A stretch of 64,000 bases of DNA from Prosthecobacter sp. SYSU 5D2 (GTDB lineage: Bacteria; Verrucomicrobiota; Verrucomicrobiia; Verrucomicrobiales; Verrucomicrobiaceae): contig NZ_JBBYXL010000005.1 of the NCBI RefSeq assembly GCF_039655865.1, positions 62,001-126,000 of the forward strand. Reading direction: 5' to 3'. Positions within the stretch are counted from its first letter, which is position 1. Every line of letters starts with the position of its first letter. Shown piece after piece: positions 1 to 8,305 of the stretch. The notes beneath the pieces are model-generated. The model was not told where the DNA came from. It saw nothing but the letters and a program-made list of their open reading frames with translations, and did no database searches. The translations under genes were made by a program, and so were the position numbers.

Positions 1-388
1 CCACATGCCCCTCTTTGGAAATGATGGCCCCGGACCCCAGCCCGGGAATGATCTGGGCGCGTCCGCTGACGATGCCATACAGCGGATGCCAGGCTGTCTG
101 CCCCCGGCGCACCGTCTTCGTGGTTACACTGACCACACTCGGCAGCACCGCCGCCGAGAGCCGGGAAAACTCATCATTCATCGCGCTCAGGATCTTCACA
201 TCCTCCAGGTCCAGTTTGGGCGCTGAAGTGGAAACGATCCCTGCTTCCTTCGGCGGCTCTCCACGCAGAAAATTCAGCACTCCATATCCCTCCTGTCCGC
301 GCCGCCACATGGAAAAGACCAGTGAGGCGACGAGGAAAACCGTGATGGCGAAGACAATGCGGCGGATAGTTTCCATGGAGATGTCCAT
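1..388 (-). CDS. HtrA/DegP-like trypsin-fold serine protease (N-terminal part, runs off the window)
   Basis: Reading the minus strand from the ATG at 388 gives an open frame to the window edge. It has a short N-terminal membrane anchor (a hydrophobic run with FAITVFLVASLVF), a linker, then the start of a trypsin-like fold: LSAAVLPSVVSVTT and LGSGAIISKEGHV. The GSGxIIxxxGHV stretch is the signature just before the catalytic His in DegP/HtrA periplasmic proteases. The catalytic triad and any PDZ domains lie outside the window, so activity cannot be judged. A second in-frame ATG at 376 is an alternative start. The role in envelope protein quality control is inferred from the family. Confidence 0.75.
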   Translation of the reverse strand, partial: MDISMETIRRIVFAITVFLVASLVFSMWRRGQEGYGVLNFLRGEPPKEAGIVSTSAPKLDLEDVKILSAMNDEFSRLSAAVLPSVVSVTTKTVRRGQTAWHPLYGIVSGRAQIIPGLGSGAIISKEGHV

Positions 389-558
389 ACCTTGCGTAAT
401 TGCGCGCCAATCGCAACCCGCTGCCGCCAGCTTCTTCTTTGGCATCCAGCCTGCCCTTCCCGCCCGATCTCAGTTTTGATAATGATGACCCAACGCTTTC
501 ACCTTCCGGGTTGTCAGAACCCGTTGCGTCCCATAGTTTCCCCCCACGCGCCGCTCTC

Positions 559-1530
559 ATGATTTACGATCCTGCCCCGGACAACGGTGGGCCGCCCCTT
601 TTGGGCAGCTCCAAGCAAGCAGCATTGGCCCAGGCCGCCCAAAAAGCCACCCGTGTGGGCCTTATGCCGACCGAAGGCTGGCGCAAGCGCAACCTGCAGT
701 TCCTGGGGGAGATCCTCATCCCCACCCTGCTGTCCGCACGCACTCCCCGCCGCATCATCGATGGCGTTCCCCTCGTCGGTGACAAAGAAATCGGCGTCAC
801 CTGGCTCGGCCACGCAGGGTTTTTTGCCCAAATTGCGGGTGTGAATCTGCTCATCGACCCCAACTGGGCCATGTGGCACGGCCCCATTAAGCGGATTCAC
901 CACCCCAGCATCTGGGCCAGCGACTTGCCGCCCATTGACCTCGTCCTCGTCACCCATGCCCACTATGACCACCTGCACATGCCCAGCCTGCGCCGGGTGG
1001 CACGCGGCCAGCCCATCATCGTCCCCACCGGCGTGGGCAGCATTGTCAAAAAAGCCGGGTTTGGCCAGATCATCGAGCTGAACACCTGGCAACGCGCCAA
1101 GTTCCGCGACCTCCATATCATGCTCACCCCCGCCCGCCACTGGGGTGCCCGCATGATCCACGACACCCATCGCGGTTTCGGCGGCTATTTGATCACCTCC
1201 CCCACCCGCAGCCTTTTTCATTGCGGCGACAGCAGCATGTTCGACGGTTTTGAGGAGATCGGCAAACGCGCCGACATTGACCTCGCCCTCATGCCCATCG
1301 GCGCCTACCTGGCCCCCAGCGGCCGTCCTGTGCACATGAACCCTGAGGAAGCCCTGGAAGCCTTCGACATGCTCGGCGCCCGCCACATGATCCCCATGCA
1401 CCACAACACCTTCCCCCTCGGCGGCGAGCCCCTCCACGAGCCCGAAGAACGCCTCGCCAAAGCCGCCCTCACCCGCCAGATCCAGGACAAAGTCCGCATC
1501 ATGCACGAAGGCGAATCGGCGATGTATTGA
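559..1530 (+). CDS. Metallo-beta-lactamase-fold hydrolase (UlaG/NAPE-PLD-like)
   Basis: A 323-residue protein of the metallo-beta-lactamase superfamily. It shows TWLGHAGFF near the N-terminus and the metal-binding motif THAHYDHLHMP (HxHxDH). Further His/Asp residues follow in ARHWGARM, CGDSSMFDG and MHHNTFPL. This order matches the UlaG / N-acyl-phosphatidylethanolamine phospholipase D-like branch, whose members hydrolyse phosphodiesters or lactones with two metal ions. The substrate is unknown. The frame is open upstream to an ATG at 400, but that extension is low-complexity and Pro/Ser-rich, so the ATG at 559 (protein starts MIYDPAPDNGG) is preferred. No Shine-Dalgarno sequence is visible. 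The folA-like gene follows 47 bp downstream in the same direction. Confidence 0.8.
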   Translation: MIYDPAPDNGGPPLLGSSKQAALAQAAQKATRVGLMPTEGWRKRNLQFLGEILIPTLLSARTPRRIIDGVPLVGDKEIGVTWLGHAGFFAQIAGVNLLIDPNWAMWHGPIKRIHHPSIWASDLPPIDLVLVTHAHYDHLHMPSLRRVARGQPIIVPTGVGSIVKKAGFGQIIELNTWQRAKFRDLHIMLTPARHWGARMIHDTHRGFGGYLITSPTRSLFHCGDSSMFDGFEEIGKRADIDLALMPIGAYLAPSGRPVHMNPEEALEAFDMLGARHMIPMHHNTFPLGGEPLHEPEERLAKAALTRQIQDKVRIMHEGESAMY

Positions 1531-1577
1531 GTTTGGCCAGTCTTGATCCCGGCGCACTTCTCGTGCATCATGTCACC

Positions 1578-2096
1578 ATGAAACCTTGCCTGTCACTCAT
1601 CGCAGTCATTTCGGCGGATGGCTTTATTTCAACAGGTGACGGCGTGCCCTGGAGCCTGCCCAAGGACCGCGACCACTTTCGCGAATACACGCATGGGAAA
1701 TGGTTGTTGTTAGGCCACAAGACCTATGAGGAAATGCTCGGCTGGTTTTCCGATCATCATCCCCTGGTGCTCAGCCGCAATGACAAATTTATCCCCTTCA
1801 TCGGCCAGCGCGTCTCCAATGTGGAGCAGGCCGTCCAGCTCGCCACGGAGGCCCATCAGCCGGAGCTCGTCGTCTGCGGCGGAGAGGCGGCATATAATGC
1901 CGCCATGCCCCTGGCGGACCGCCTCATCATCACCCATGTGGACCATCTCCTGGGCGGCGGTGTGCCCTTCCCCGCCTTCAGCCAGCAGGACTGGGAGCCC
2001 GTCTCCCGCATTGCCCACCCGCGGGATGATTTTCATGAGCACGGTTTTGCCATCGCCACCTATCAGCGCATCCACCATTACCTGGACGCCGCCTAG
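1578..2096 (+). CDS. folA: Dihydrofolate reductase (FolA-like)
   Basis: A 172-residue protein of normal DHFR length. Family motifs are in order: SLIAVISADGFIS at the N-terminus, GVPWSLPKDRDHFREYT (the conserved G-x-x-PW and the Asp that contacts the pterin), LLLGHKTYEEM (NADPH-binding helix) and VVCGGEAAYNAAMPLAD (the GG motif of the NADPH site). It reduces dihydrofolate to tetrahydrofolate with NADPH in the cytosol. An upstream in-frame ATG at 1527 overlaps the preceding stop, but the family alignment begins at 1578. Diverged DHFR-fold proteins such as RibD-C-like enzymes are the alternative, but the PW-x(4)-D pattern favours a real FolA. Confidence 0.82.
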   Translation: MKPCLSLIAVISADGFISTGDGVPWSLPKDRDHFREYTHGKWLLLGHKTYEEMLGWFSDHHPLVLSRNDKFIPFIGQRVSNVEQAVQLATEAHQPELVVCGGEAAYNAAMPLADRLIITHVDHLLGGGVPFPAFSQQDWEPVSRIAHPRDDFHEHGFAIATYQRIHHYLDAA

Positions 2097-2119
2097 ATGA
2101 CCGCCCTCCTGCCCCTCGC

Positions 2120-2833
2120 ATGAAACGGCCGCTTCATCAGGTCTGGATATTTTCCTTTGTCCTGGCTTTTGCCCTCAAAGCCGCCGCCCAGGACCTGCCC
2201 CCCGCCCCTGCAGACGGTCTTCGCGACGATACCCGCGCCCTGTCCCCTGAAGTGCGCGCCCGGCTGGCCCAGGACATCGCCACCTGCCGCACTGCTCTGG
2301 ATGCCGACATCTGGTTCACCGCAGGCACCTTTCTCAAGTCCGGCCAGAGCATCCGGCTGCAGGCCCGCACCCTGCGCCAGCACTGGAGCCCCGGTGGCCG
2401 CGACGCCATCCTCGTCGCCTACGACCGCTCCAGCGACACCCATGGCCTGTCCCTTTCTCCCGGCATCTGGGAGCGATATCCCTCTGCGGAGATCACTACC
2501 CTCATCCAGCGCAGCATGGCCACCATGGCGGAAAAAAACCAGCCCCTGGAGATCCGTCTCTCACGGATGCTGGGCCAGATGCTGCAAAACCTCCAAACCC
2601 TGGAAAAACAGCGCCACCAATCCGCCCTCACCCTATCCCGCCATCACCTGCGCCTCGCACAGACTTTTGCCATTGGCCTGGGGGGTGGTGGCCTGTTTTT
2701 AGCACTCCTCGGATTCCTCAGCCGCCGGCAGGATGTCCAGGCCGCGTGGCAGTCCTACTTTCCCAGTGCCCACGTCGGCATCCGCTTCGGTGCCCCCCAC
2801 GGCGGTGGCGTCATCGTGGAAAAATCCCCCTGA
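2120..2833 (+). CDS. Secreted TPM-domain protein with C-terminal membrane anchor
   Basis: A 237-residue protein. Residues 1-24 form a signal peptide (KRPLHQVWIFSFVLAFALKAAAQ). Residues about 30-160 match the TPM domain (YgcG/TLP18.3-like): Asp-Asp after the N-terminus, 'GGRDAILVAYDRSS' in the middle and 'YPSAEITTLIQ' towards the end. A single transmembrane segment (about 180-200, GLGGGGLFLALLGFL) and a short basic tail follow. TPM domains are found in envelope proteins and in a plant photosystem repair phosphatase. Phosphatase activity is not established in bacteria, so no function is claimed. It lies 23 bp after the DHFR gene and may be cotranscribed. Confidence 0.65.
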   Translation: MKRPLHQVWIFSFVLAFALKAAAQDLPPAPADGLRDDTRALSPEVRARLAQDIATCRTALDADIWFTAGTFLKSGQSIRLQARTLRQHWSPGGRDAILVAYDRSSDTHGLSLSPGIWERYPSAEITTLIQRSMATMAEKNQPLEIRLSRMLGQMLQNLQTLEKQRHQSALTLSRHHLRLAQTFAIGLGGGGLFLALLGFLSRRQDVQAAWQSYFPSAHVGIRFGAPHGGGVIVEKSP

Positions 2834-2968
2834 TGAGCGCAATCCCTCCAAAACTGTAACCCATGTGCTTGCGAATTAGTGTCACCTTTGTGCTTGAACG
2901 TACATTATACGCCCCCTTCGCCACCCGGCATCACACGTTCTTTCCATCCGCCTCCCCAGCTTCCCCGC

Positions 2969-3274
2969 TCAATACTCTTCCTCCTCCGGCGTCTCCGGTC
3001 CGCCTTCCACCGGGATGGGGATGCCCATCTTATCCATCATCGCCTCCACCGTTTTGATGTGCTTCAGCGGCAGTTTCTTGCGCTGATATTTGCGGAACAA
3101 AAGATTGTGCAGTTTCAGCAAAGTGTCCGCCGTCGGCTGCATGGGCATCCATTCTTCGCCATCAGGGTGCGCCAGGCGGAACAGCCATTCGCGTGAATTC
3201 CAGTGGGCACGGATGTATTGTTTCCGCCCGTCTTCTAGGCGTTCATGCCATTCGTGGATTTGGTTTTTGGTCAT
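2969..3274 (-). CDS. Small conserved-looking hypothetical protein
   Basis: A 101-residue charged protein, not recognised. It is rich in Trp, His and Arg at the N-terminus (IHEWHERLEDGRKQYIRAHW, then REWLFRLAHPDGEEW), with basic helices in the middle (KYQRKKLPLKH) and an acidic Pro/Glu tail (ETPEEEEY). There is no signal peptide or membrane segment, so it is probably cytosolic. The coding frame is supported by good codon bias and by its position: its start is 33 bp from the divergent CPBP protease gene, so the two may share a promoter region. It could be a lineage-restricted nucleic-acid-binding protein, but nothing specific supports that. Confidence 0.55.
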   Translation of the reverse strand: MTKNQIHEWHERLEDGRKQYIRAHWNSREWLFRLAHPDGEEWMPMQPTADTLLKLHNLLFRKYQRKKLPLKHIKTVEAMMDKMGIPIPVEGGPETPEEEEY

Positions 3275-3307
3275 TGAGAGTGCTCAGGATGCGCTAGTAT
3301 CGCCGCC

Positions 3308-4267
3308 ATGCAAGCTGCCAACACCAGCCATACCTCCGCCCTGCCCAAGCTTTTGCTCTACCTCGCCGCCGTCATGCTCGGCGGCGCGCTGCTGGCACCG
3401 GTGCTTTTTGACCTCGGCCAGTGGGCCAAAGGCTGGCTGGCCGGCAGCACCGGTGGCCCTGGAGCCTGGCTGCTTTCGGAGATCAACCGCGCCCATTTCA
3501 CCCGCTACTTCAACCGCGCCGTGCTCGTCTGCGCCATCCTTTTCATCTGGCCCTTCCTGCGCTGGGTGCGGCTGGACCGCAGCCTCCTGCCGGTGTGGAA
3601 GCCCGTCTCTCAGGGGCTTAAACAATGGGCCGTGGGTTTCTTCCTCGCCGCCGGTCTCCTGCTCGCCCTCGGCTTTCTTTTCCTGCAAATGGGTGCCTAC
3701 CGCCTCCGTCCGAACCCCAACTGGCTGAAACTCGGCGAGCCCATCACCGCCGCCCTAGGCGCGGGCATCGTTGAGGAATTTTTCTTCCGCGGCCTGCTCA
3801 TGGGCCTGCTGCTGCGCACCATGAGCGTCCGCAGCGCCCTCATCTCCGGCACCTTCGTCTTCGCCCTCGTCCACTTCCTCAAGCCGCCGGACGGCTGGCA
3901 GCTCGCCGATGCTGACGTCACCTGGACCAGCGGCTTCCTCGTCCTCCGCCAGATCGCCGCCGGCTTTGGCGACGTGCAGTTCCTCCTGGCCGAGTTCGCC
4001 ACCCTCTTTGCCGTCGGCTGGGTTCTCGCCCAGGCCCGCTTAAAAACCGGTGCCCTCTGGGCCGGCATCGGCCTGCACGGCGGCTGGGTTTTCGGGCTCA
4101 AATACTTCAGCTCACTCACCGGTCACCTCCCCGGCTGGCTCCCCTGGATCGGCAACAACCTCAAAATCGGCCTCATGCCCCTCATCGTCGTCCTCTTCAC
4201 CGGCTGGCTCGCCCTGAAGCTCATGCCCACAAATCATTTGCAGCCCGCCCCGCCAGAGGGAATGTAA
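3308..4267 (+). CDS. CPBP-family intramembrane glutamic protease
   Basis: A 319-residue polytopic membrane protein with about seven to eight hydrophobic segments. The CPBP/Rce1 (ABI) motifs are visible in order: AGIVEEFFFRGLLMG (EExxxR, the catalytic Glu pair), FALVHFLKP (FxxxH) and GIGLHGGWVFG (third conserved His). Family members cleave near membrane-embedded segments, mature prenylated proteins or bacteriocins, or act as immunity proteins. No bacteriocin gene is seen here, so a housekeeping or stress role is more likely. The start at 3308 gives a short cytosolic N-terminus before the first helix. tRNA-Leu follows 19 bp downstream and could be read through from this gene. Confidence 0.8.
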   Translation: MQAANTSHTSALPKLLLYLAAVMLGGALLAPVLFDLGQWAKGWLAGSTGGPGAWLLSEINRAHFTRYFNRAVLVCAILFIWPFLRWVRLDRSLLPVWKPVSQGLKQWAVGFFLAAGLLLALGFLFLQMGAYRLRPNPNWLKLGEPITAALGAGIVEEFFFRGLLMGLLLRTMSVRSALISGTFVFALVHFLKPPDGWQLADADVTWTSGFLVLRQIAAGFGDVQFLLAEFATLFAVGWVLAQARLKTGALWAGIGLHGGWVFGLKYFSSLTGHLPGWLPWIGNNLKIGLMPLIVVLFTGWLALKLMPTNHLQPAPPEGM

Positions 4268-4286
4268 CGCCGGTCAGCACCTCCTC

Positions 4287-4371
4287 GCCGGAGTGGCGGA
4301 ATTGGTAGACGCGCCAGACTTAGGATCTGGTTGGGTAACTAGTGCAGGTTCGAGTCCTGTCTCCGGCACCA
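4287..4371 (+). tRNA. tRNA-Leu (anticodon UAG)
   Basis: A complete 85-nt type II tRNA. The acceptor stem GCCGGAG pairs with CTCCGGC, and the 3' CCA is encoded. The anticodon arm is CCAGA-CTTAGGA-TCTGG, giving anticodon TAG (reads CUA/CUN leucine codons). The variable arm is long, as expected for leucine, and the T arm has the GTTCGAGTC loop. It sits 19 bp after the CPBP protease stop codon. Confidence 0.95.
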
Positions 4372-4669
4372 CTGTGAAATAAGGTGAAGAGGGTTGAATC
4401 GTCTGGCAGCAGGAAGCATTCGACGGCTTGTAAAAATATCAGCCACCTAACCAAAAGCGCTTTCAGATCTGCACCTCGCATGGCCAGTCAAAAAAGAGTT
4501 ATCGGAAGCTTGTCATTCCCTGGATCTGAACTAGCCTGATTCACGATGATTCTGTTCTCCTTTGCTTGATCCCTCTGACTTTTGAGGACCTGGCCAATAC
4601 GCCAGGAAGTTAGAATCCCACGCCATGGGCGCTGGGAGGATCAGGCGAATATCAATGCATTAGAGAATC
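4372..4669. other. Intergenic stretch after tRNA-Leu, no gene seen
   Basis: About 300 bp of lower-GC sequence without a convincing reading frame. The only structure noticed is a short hairpin-forming pair (CCTGGC/GCCAGG) at about 4589-4604. No copy of the tRNA 3' end, which would mark an attachment site, was seen here or further downstream in the window. Confidence 0.5.
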
Positions 4670-5959
4670 ATGAATCCCCATCATGGGCAGGCTTCCGCCT
4701 GCCCCCAAGGGCCGGTCTTGCCGGCCATCCTGCACGGGCGTGCCTGGAAGGCGCGCACGCTACGTAACAACTGCCTGCGACAGCATGCGCATGCCCTGGT
4801 CAGGTCCTTCCGGCGCCAGGACCTTCTGCCTCTCAAACAGACCTGCGCACGCCTTGTCATGGTTTTGGAATCCCGCAGCCGGGTTTTCCACGAGATCCAT
4901 CCCAGTGAGCTTGCGCTGGTGCCGGCACTCACTCGGTTAAGTGCCTATGAGGAGCGCTGGCTACGCCAACCGGAGGACTGGCAGCCTGACCTGAACGCAG
5001 ACGCCCCCTCTCAATGGGCACATTTTCTGCGGTATCTCCTGGCCCGCTACCCGGTGCCGCGTTTCATGGACTCTGCCTGGCTGGCCAAAGGTCCGCTGCT
5101 GCACTTCGAGCGTGATTGCTGGTGTGCTCTAGGCTTTGGTCAGAGCTTGCGTCAGGTGCCAGGATTTCCGTCCAGCGTGCCTAACCGGCTTTTGCACAAG
5201 ATGTTAACCTGTGCGCAAAGCAGGTCCTTGCCACTGGCTGTCTGGGAAACACAAATGGACCTCCTGCAAGTCACCCCTGCGTTGCGCCAGGCTGTTTTGT
5301 CGAGTCGCGCGCCGCAGGAGCTCGGCCTCCATGGCCTGTGGACGCGGCTTCTGGAAAAGTTTTCCTCGGGTCCTGAGGCGTCTGCCGACCACTGGGCCAC
5401 TGTCAGCATGGTCCTGATGGCCAAAAGGGAGGAACGTCCGGCCCAAATGGAGGCCTTGCTAAAGCTGCCGTTGGAGGCGCTCATCCGGCACTGTTTCAAA
5501 CGCGCGGCACGGATGCTCCAAATGAACGGTCATTTGCTGACCGAAGAGCAGGTACGACGCGCCGCCGCCCGGTCTGAACTTTCACGGCTGGCTGCCTCCC
5601 GCTGGCCGCCCTTTTTGGGCAGCAGACCCGTGTCGAAGAATGCCATGACTGCATCCTTGAGCCCCTGGCTGATGGAAGAATTGTGTTCTTCAAATGCCCT
5701 GAGAGCAGAAGGAAAAGTGATGAACCATTGTGTGGCGGGCTATGCCCACCGGTGCAAACAGGGACACTCCGCCATCTTCAGTCTGCGCCGTCACGAAACA
5801 GATGCCGAAGGACAGCGCGTGGTGAAGTCGTATGTCACCCTGGAAGTGCGTGCCTGCACTCGCGAGATCGTTCAAATTCGAGCCTTTCATAACCGGCCCG
5901 TAAACAATACCATGATGAACATGGTTCGGGAGTGGGCGACAGCGAATCAGCTCCTCTAA
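4670..5959 (+). CDS. PcfJ-like domain protein
   Basis: A protein of up to 429 residues. The C-terminal third matches the PcfJ-like family: ALRAEGKVMNHCVAGYAHRC (the GxxMxHCVxxY signature), then HSAIFSLR and a beta-rich end with VTLEVR and IVQIRAFHNRPVN. The N-terminal two thirds are helical and unrecognised. PcfJ was named from an enterococcal conjugative plasmid, but chromosomal copies are common and their biochemistry is not established. The start is uncertain. The first 60 codons overlap two GC-rich palindromes (about 4684-4724) and look non-coding, so the in-frame ATG at 4859 (MVLESRSR) is a plausible true start. The gene stands alone and converges on the RGG protein gene. Confidence 0.65.
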   Translation: MNPHHGQASACPQGPVLPAILHGRAWKARTLRNNCLRQHAHALVRSFRRQDLLPLKQTCARLVMVLESRSRVFHEIHPSELALVPALTRLSAYEERWLRQPEDWQPDLNADAPSQWAHFLRYLLARYPVPRFMDSAWLAKGPLLHFERDCWCALGFGQSLRQVPGFPSSVPNRLLHKMLTCAQSRSLPLAVWETQMDLLQVTPALRQAVLSSRAPQELGLHGLWTRLLEKFSSGPEASADHWATVSMVLMAKREERPAQMEALLKLPLEALIRHCFKRAARMLQMNGHLLTEEQVRRAAARSELSRLAASRWPPFLGSRPVSKNAMTASLSPWLMEELCSSNALRAEGKVMNHCVAGYAHRCKQGHSAIFSLRRHETDAEGQRVVKSYVTLEVRACTREIVQIRAFHNRPVNNTMMNMVREWATANQLL

Positions 5960-5987
5960 GAATACCGGAGATGGCTGCCGTTGCCCC

Positions 5988-6024
5988 CAAAGAAAGCGGG
6001 TTCAGACTTGCATCTGAACCCGCT
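5988..6024 (-). terminator. Strong Rho-independent terminator for the RGG protein gene
   Basis: A perfect 12-bp stem (AGCGGGTTCAGA at 5995-6006 with TCTGAACCCGCT at 6013-6024) with a 6-nt loop. On the minus strand it is followed by the T-rich run TTTCTTTG. It lies 27 bp past the minus-strand stop codon at 6051, between convergent genes. Confidence 0.8.
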
Positions 6025-6050
6025 GACATAAATCTATCCAGCCTGATTAG

Positions 6051-8147
6051 TTAGGCCTTCGGCTCTTCAGGTTTTTCTTCCGGGTTGGGAAGGATGACCG
6101 TCGGAGCTTCTTCGGCGGCTGCTGCGTCCGTGGATTCGGCGACTTTTTCCACAACTGTGGGATCGGTCACTTCTTCGACGACGGGCACTTCCGTTTCAGA
6201 TGGCAGCGCGGGTGCTTCCACCGGTTCAGGCTCGGGCTCTGGCTCAGGTGCGCTGGCTGGAGTTTCTTCAACGGCGGCGACTGGTGATTCTGTCTCGGTT
6301 TCAGGGGCGGAGGCCACGGTCTCGACGATCGTCGGATCGGTGACTTCTTCGATCACTGGTGCTTCCGTTTCAGAAGGCAGGCTGGCGGGCTCGATGGCGG
6401 CCACTTCGGTGGTCACAGCGGGTGTTTCTTCGGAAGCAGCCGTTGCGTCTGGCGCTTCAGGGGCTTCTTCAGCAGAGGCGGCCTTGGTCTTGTCCGCTCC
6501 TTTCTCTTTCGGGGCGGCGGGATGGGGCTCTCCCTGGACGCCGAGGAAGACCATGCCATCGCTGTATTCGATGACGTAGCCTTCGTTGGTCAGCCAGCGG
6601 AGGTCTTTGAGCACGGAAATCTGGTCGTCGGTAAGCTGCGGTTTGGCTTCGCCTTCCACCACCGGAGCGGTGCTAGGCACAATGGCCTCCACCAGCTGGG
6701 CCAGGGGCATGCCCGGGGTCGTTTTCAGAACCTCCACAATCTTGGCCACGCGCTCTGAAAATACCACGCCGGGATCAATGGCACGCGGTTTCATGCGGCA
6801 GACGAAGAGCTTGCCTGCGCGGCGTTTAAAGAGTTTCAAACCCCGGCGCTCAAATCCGCCGCCGAGCTTCTGGGACATCTCGAACAGATGCTTGCGGGCA
6901 CCTTCCACAGCGCTGCGCATCATGATGCCCAGGATGTGGGTGATTTTGGATTTGTCCTGGCTGCCGGGAATGACGACTTCACGGCCTTCGAGGACGGCGT
7001 CTTCACTGTGAGTGCGGCGAAAGTGAGCTTCCATCTCGGCACGGCTGCTCAGCACCACCAGATCCGGAGAGTCAATAACGGCAGGAGCGGCGGTTTCCGG
7101 GGCAGCTTCGGGGGCTGCTTCAGGTGCCTCAGCACCCTCTTCCAAAGCTGCTTCTGCATCCTCCACCGGGGCAGGCGCAGGCGCAGACTCAACTGCGACT
7201 GGGGCTGCTGCTTGCGGCTGATCCTTGATATAAATCCAGCGCTGGCCTTTGCGCTGCTTTTCTTTCCACTCAGCCACACGCTCGGGGCTGGTCTCGGTGC
7301 GCACCCGGCGTTTGTATTCCTCCAACGGCATGTTGGCGAAACGCTCACGGTGCAGGCGCAGCAGGGTGGCCTGGAAGCTGTGATGACTAGGCGGGCCCAG
7401 CAGCTCGCCGGTCATCCCGCAAATGCCGATGGATTTGAAGTCCCCCTTCGGCTCCTCCAGTTCCACTTCTTCAGCGCGATAATAGGTCTCAATGGCCGGG
7501 CTGCGCAGCACATGGCTGAGCGCTTCCTCACGGCTCAAAAACAGGCCGCCATCCGCCGGCGTGACGAACAGGCCGGTAGGCCGCTCAGGCGCACAACTGA
7601 AGCGGGCATGAAAGCGATCCCCTTCTGCCAGGATCAGGCGCGCCGCATCAAACATGCTGAAGGCATGGCCGCTGCTGCGGATGTGATTGGCCAGGGCCTC
7701 GGCGGCTTTATCTTCCGGCTCGATGACGACCTTGATGTCCTTTGGAATTTCCACCCATTCACGCTGCGGGCGCTCAGGTCCGCGGTCACGGTCACCGAAA
7801 CGGCGTGGGCCGCCACGGTCATCCCGGCGGGGACCGCCACCCTGGCCTGGAGGGCCGTCACGGCGCGGGCGAAATTCGCCACGGTCACGGTTCTGGCCAC
7901 CGCCAGGGGCACCGCCAAAGCCGCCACCGTCACGACGAGGCGGAGGTCCGCCACGGCGGTCTCCACTGCGGCGGTCCGGGCCGCCATCACGACGAGGGCC
8001 GCGGTCTTCCCGCTCCTCGTACTTGCTCAGGTTGCTCGGAGCACTCATGCCAGCGACCCAGGCGGGCATCATGCGGAGGTCGGAAAGGTCCACCAGCCCG
8101 GCGGGTTTCGGGGTTGGTGTTTCAGGAGTCGCTTCAGGTTCAGTCAT
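6051..8147 (-). CDS. RGG-rich, largely disordered protein with acidic repeat tail
   Basis: A 698-residue protein, not recognised as a named family. Residues about 45-130 are an RGG/RDGG-rich low-complexity region (many GPRRDGG, RRGGPPPRRDGG units) typical of RNA-binding disordered tails. Residues about 135-315 form a conserved-looking globular region that includes SIGICGMTGELLGPPSHHSF and YKRRVRTETSPERVAEWKEK. A second globular region (about 375-540) contains KITHILGIMMRSAVEGARKH and FERRGLKLFKRRAGKLFVCR. The C-terminal 150 residues are acidic and Glu/Pro/Ala/Thr-rich, with a duplicated PSETE-x-PV-EEVTDPT block. RNA binding is inferred from composition only. It is a monocistronic gene with its own terminator. 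Confidence 0.7.
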   Translation of the reverse strand: MTEPEATPETPTPKPAGLVDLSDLRMMPAWVAGMSAPSNLSKYEEREDRGPRRDGGPDRRSGDRRGGPPPRRDGGGFGGAPGGGQNRDRGEFRPRRDGPPGQGGGPRRDDRGGPRRFGDRDRGPERPQREWVEIPKDIKVVIEPEDKAAEALANHIRSSGHAFSMFDAARLILAEGDRFHARFSCAPERPTGLFVTPADGGLFLSREEALSHVLRSPAIETYYRAEEVELEEPKGDFKSIGICGMTGELLGPPSHHSFQATLLRLHRERFANMPLEEYKRRVRTETSPERVAEWKEKQRKGQRWIYIKDQPQAAAPVAVESAPAPAPVEDAEAALEEGAEAPEAAPEAAPETAAPAVIDSPDLVVLSSRAEMEAHFRRTHSEDAVLEGREVVIPGSQDKSKITHILGIMMRSAVEGARKHLFEMSQKLGGGFERRGLKLFKRRAGKLFVCRMKPRAIDPGVVFSERVAKIVEVLKTTPGMPLAQLVEAIVPSTAPVVEGEAKPQLTDDQISVLKDLRWLTNEGYVIEYSDGMVFLGVQGEPHPAAPKEKGADKTKAASAEEAPEAPDATAASEETPAVTTEVAAIEPASLPSETEAPVIEEVTDPTIVETVASAPETETESPVAAVEETPASAPEPEPEPEPVEAPALPSETEVPVVEEVTDPTVVEKVAESTDAAAAEEAPTVILPNPEEKPEEPKA
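6148..6206 (-). repeat. Imperfect direct repeat, copy 1 (in the RGG protein tail)
   Basis: A block of about 59 bp encoding PSETEVPVVEEVTDPTVVE on the minus strand. It recurs as an imperfect copy at 6322-6380, offset by 174 bp. The match holds at DNA and protein level and points to internal duplication of the acidic tail. Confidence 0.75.
6322..6380 (-). repeat. Imperfect direct repeat, copy 2 (in the RGG protein tail)
   Basis: The second copy encodes PSETEAPVIEEVTDPTIVE on the minus strand. Most differences from copy 1 are conservative (Ile for Val). Confidence 0.75.
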
Positions 8148-8305
8148 GACAGGTGATCAGGGCGCGCAGTATGGCGCAACTTAGGCTTTGTCGCCAACTT
8201 TGTTCGCAAACGTTGATTTAGGCAACAGCAGCCTCAACAGGTAAAAGATCGGACCGGCGACTCCTCATGGACGCCTTTTTTGGAAATGCACCCGCCTCAC
8301 CCCCA

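Noticed and set aside
400-558. N-terminal extension of the metallo-hydrolase (ATG 400)
   Set aside because: Low-complexity Pro/Ser sequence overlapping the region upstream of the divergent HtrA gene; family homology begins at 559.
4287-6050. tRNA-Leu as an integration site for the PcfJ-like gene
   Set aside because: No repeat of the tRNA 3' end and no integrase were found downstream.
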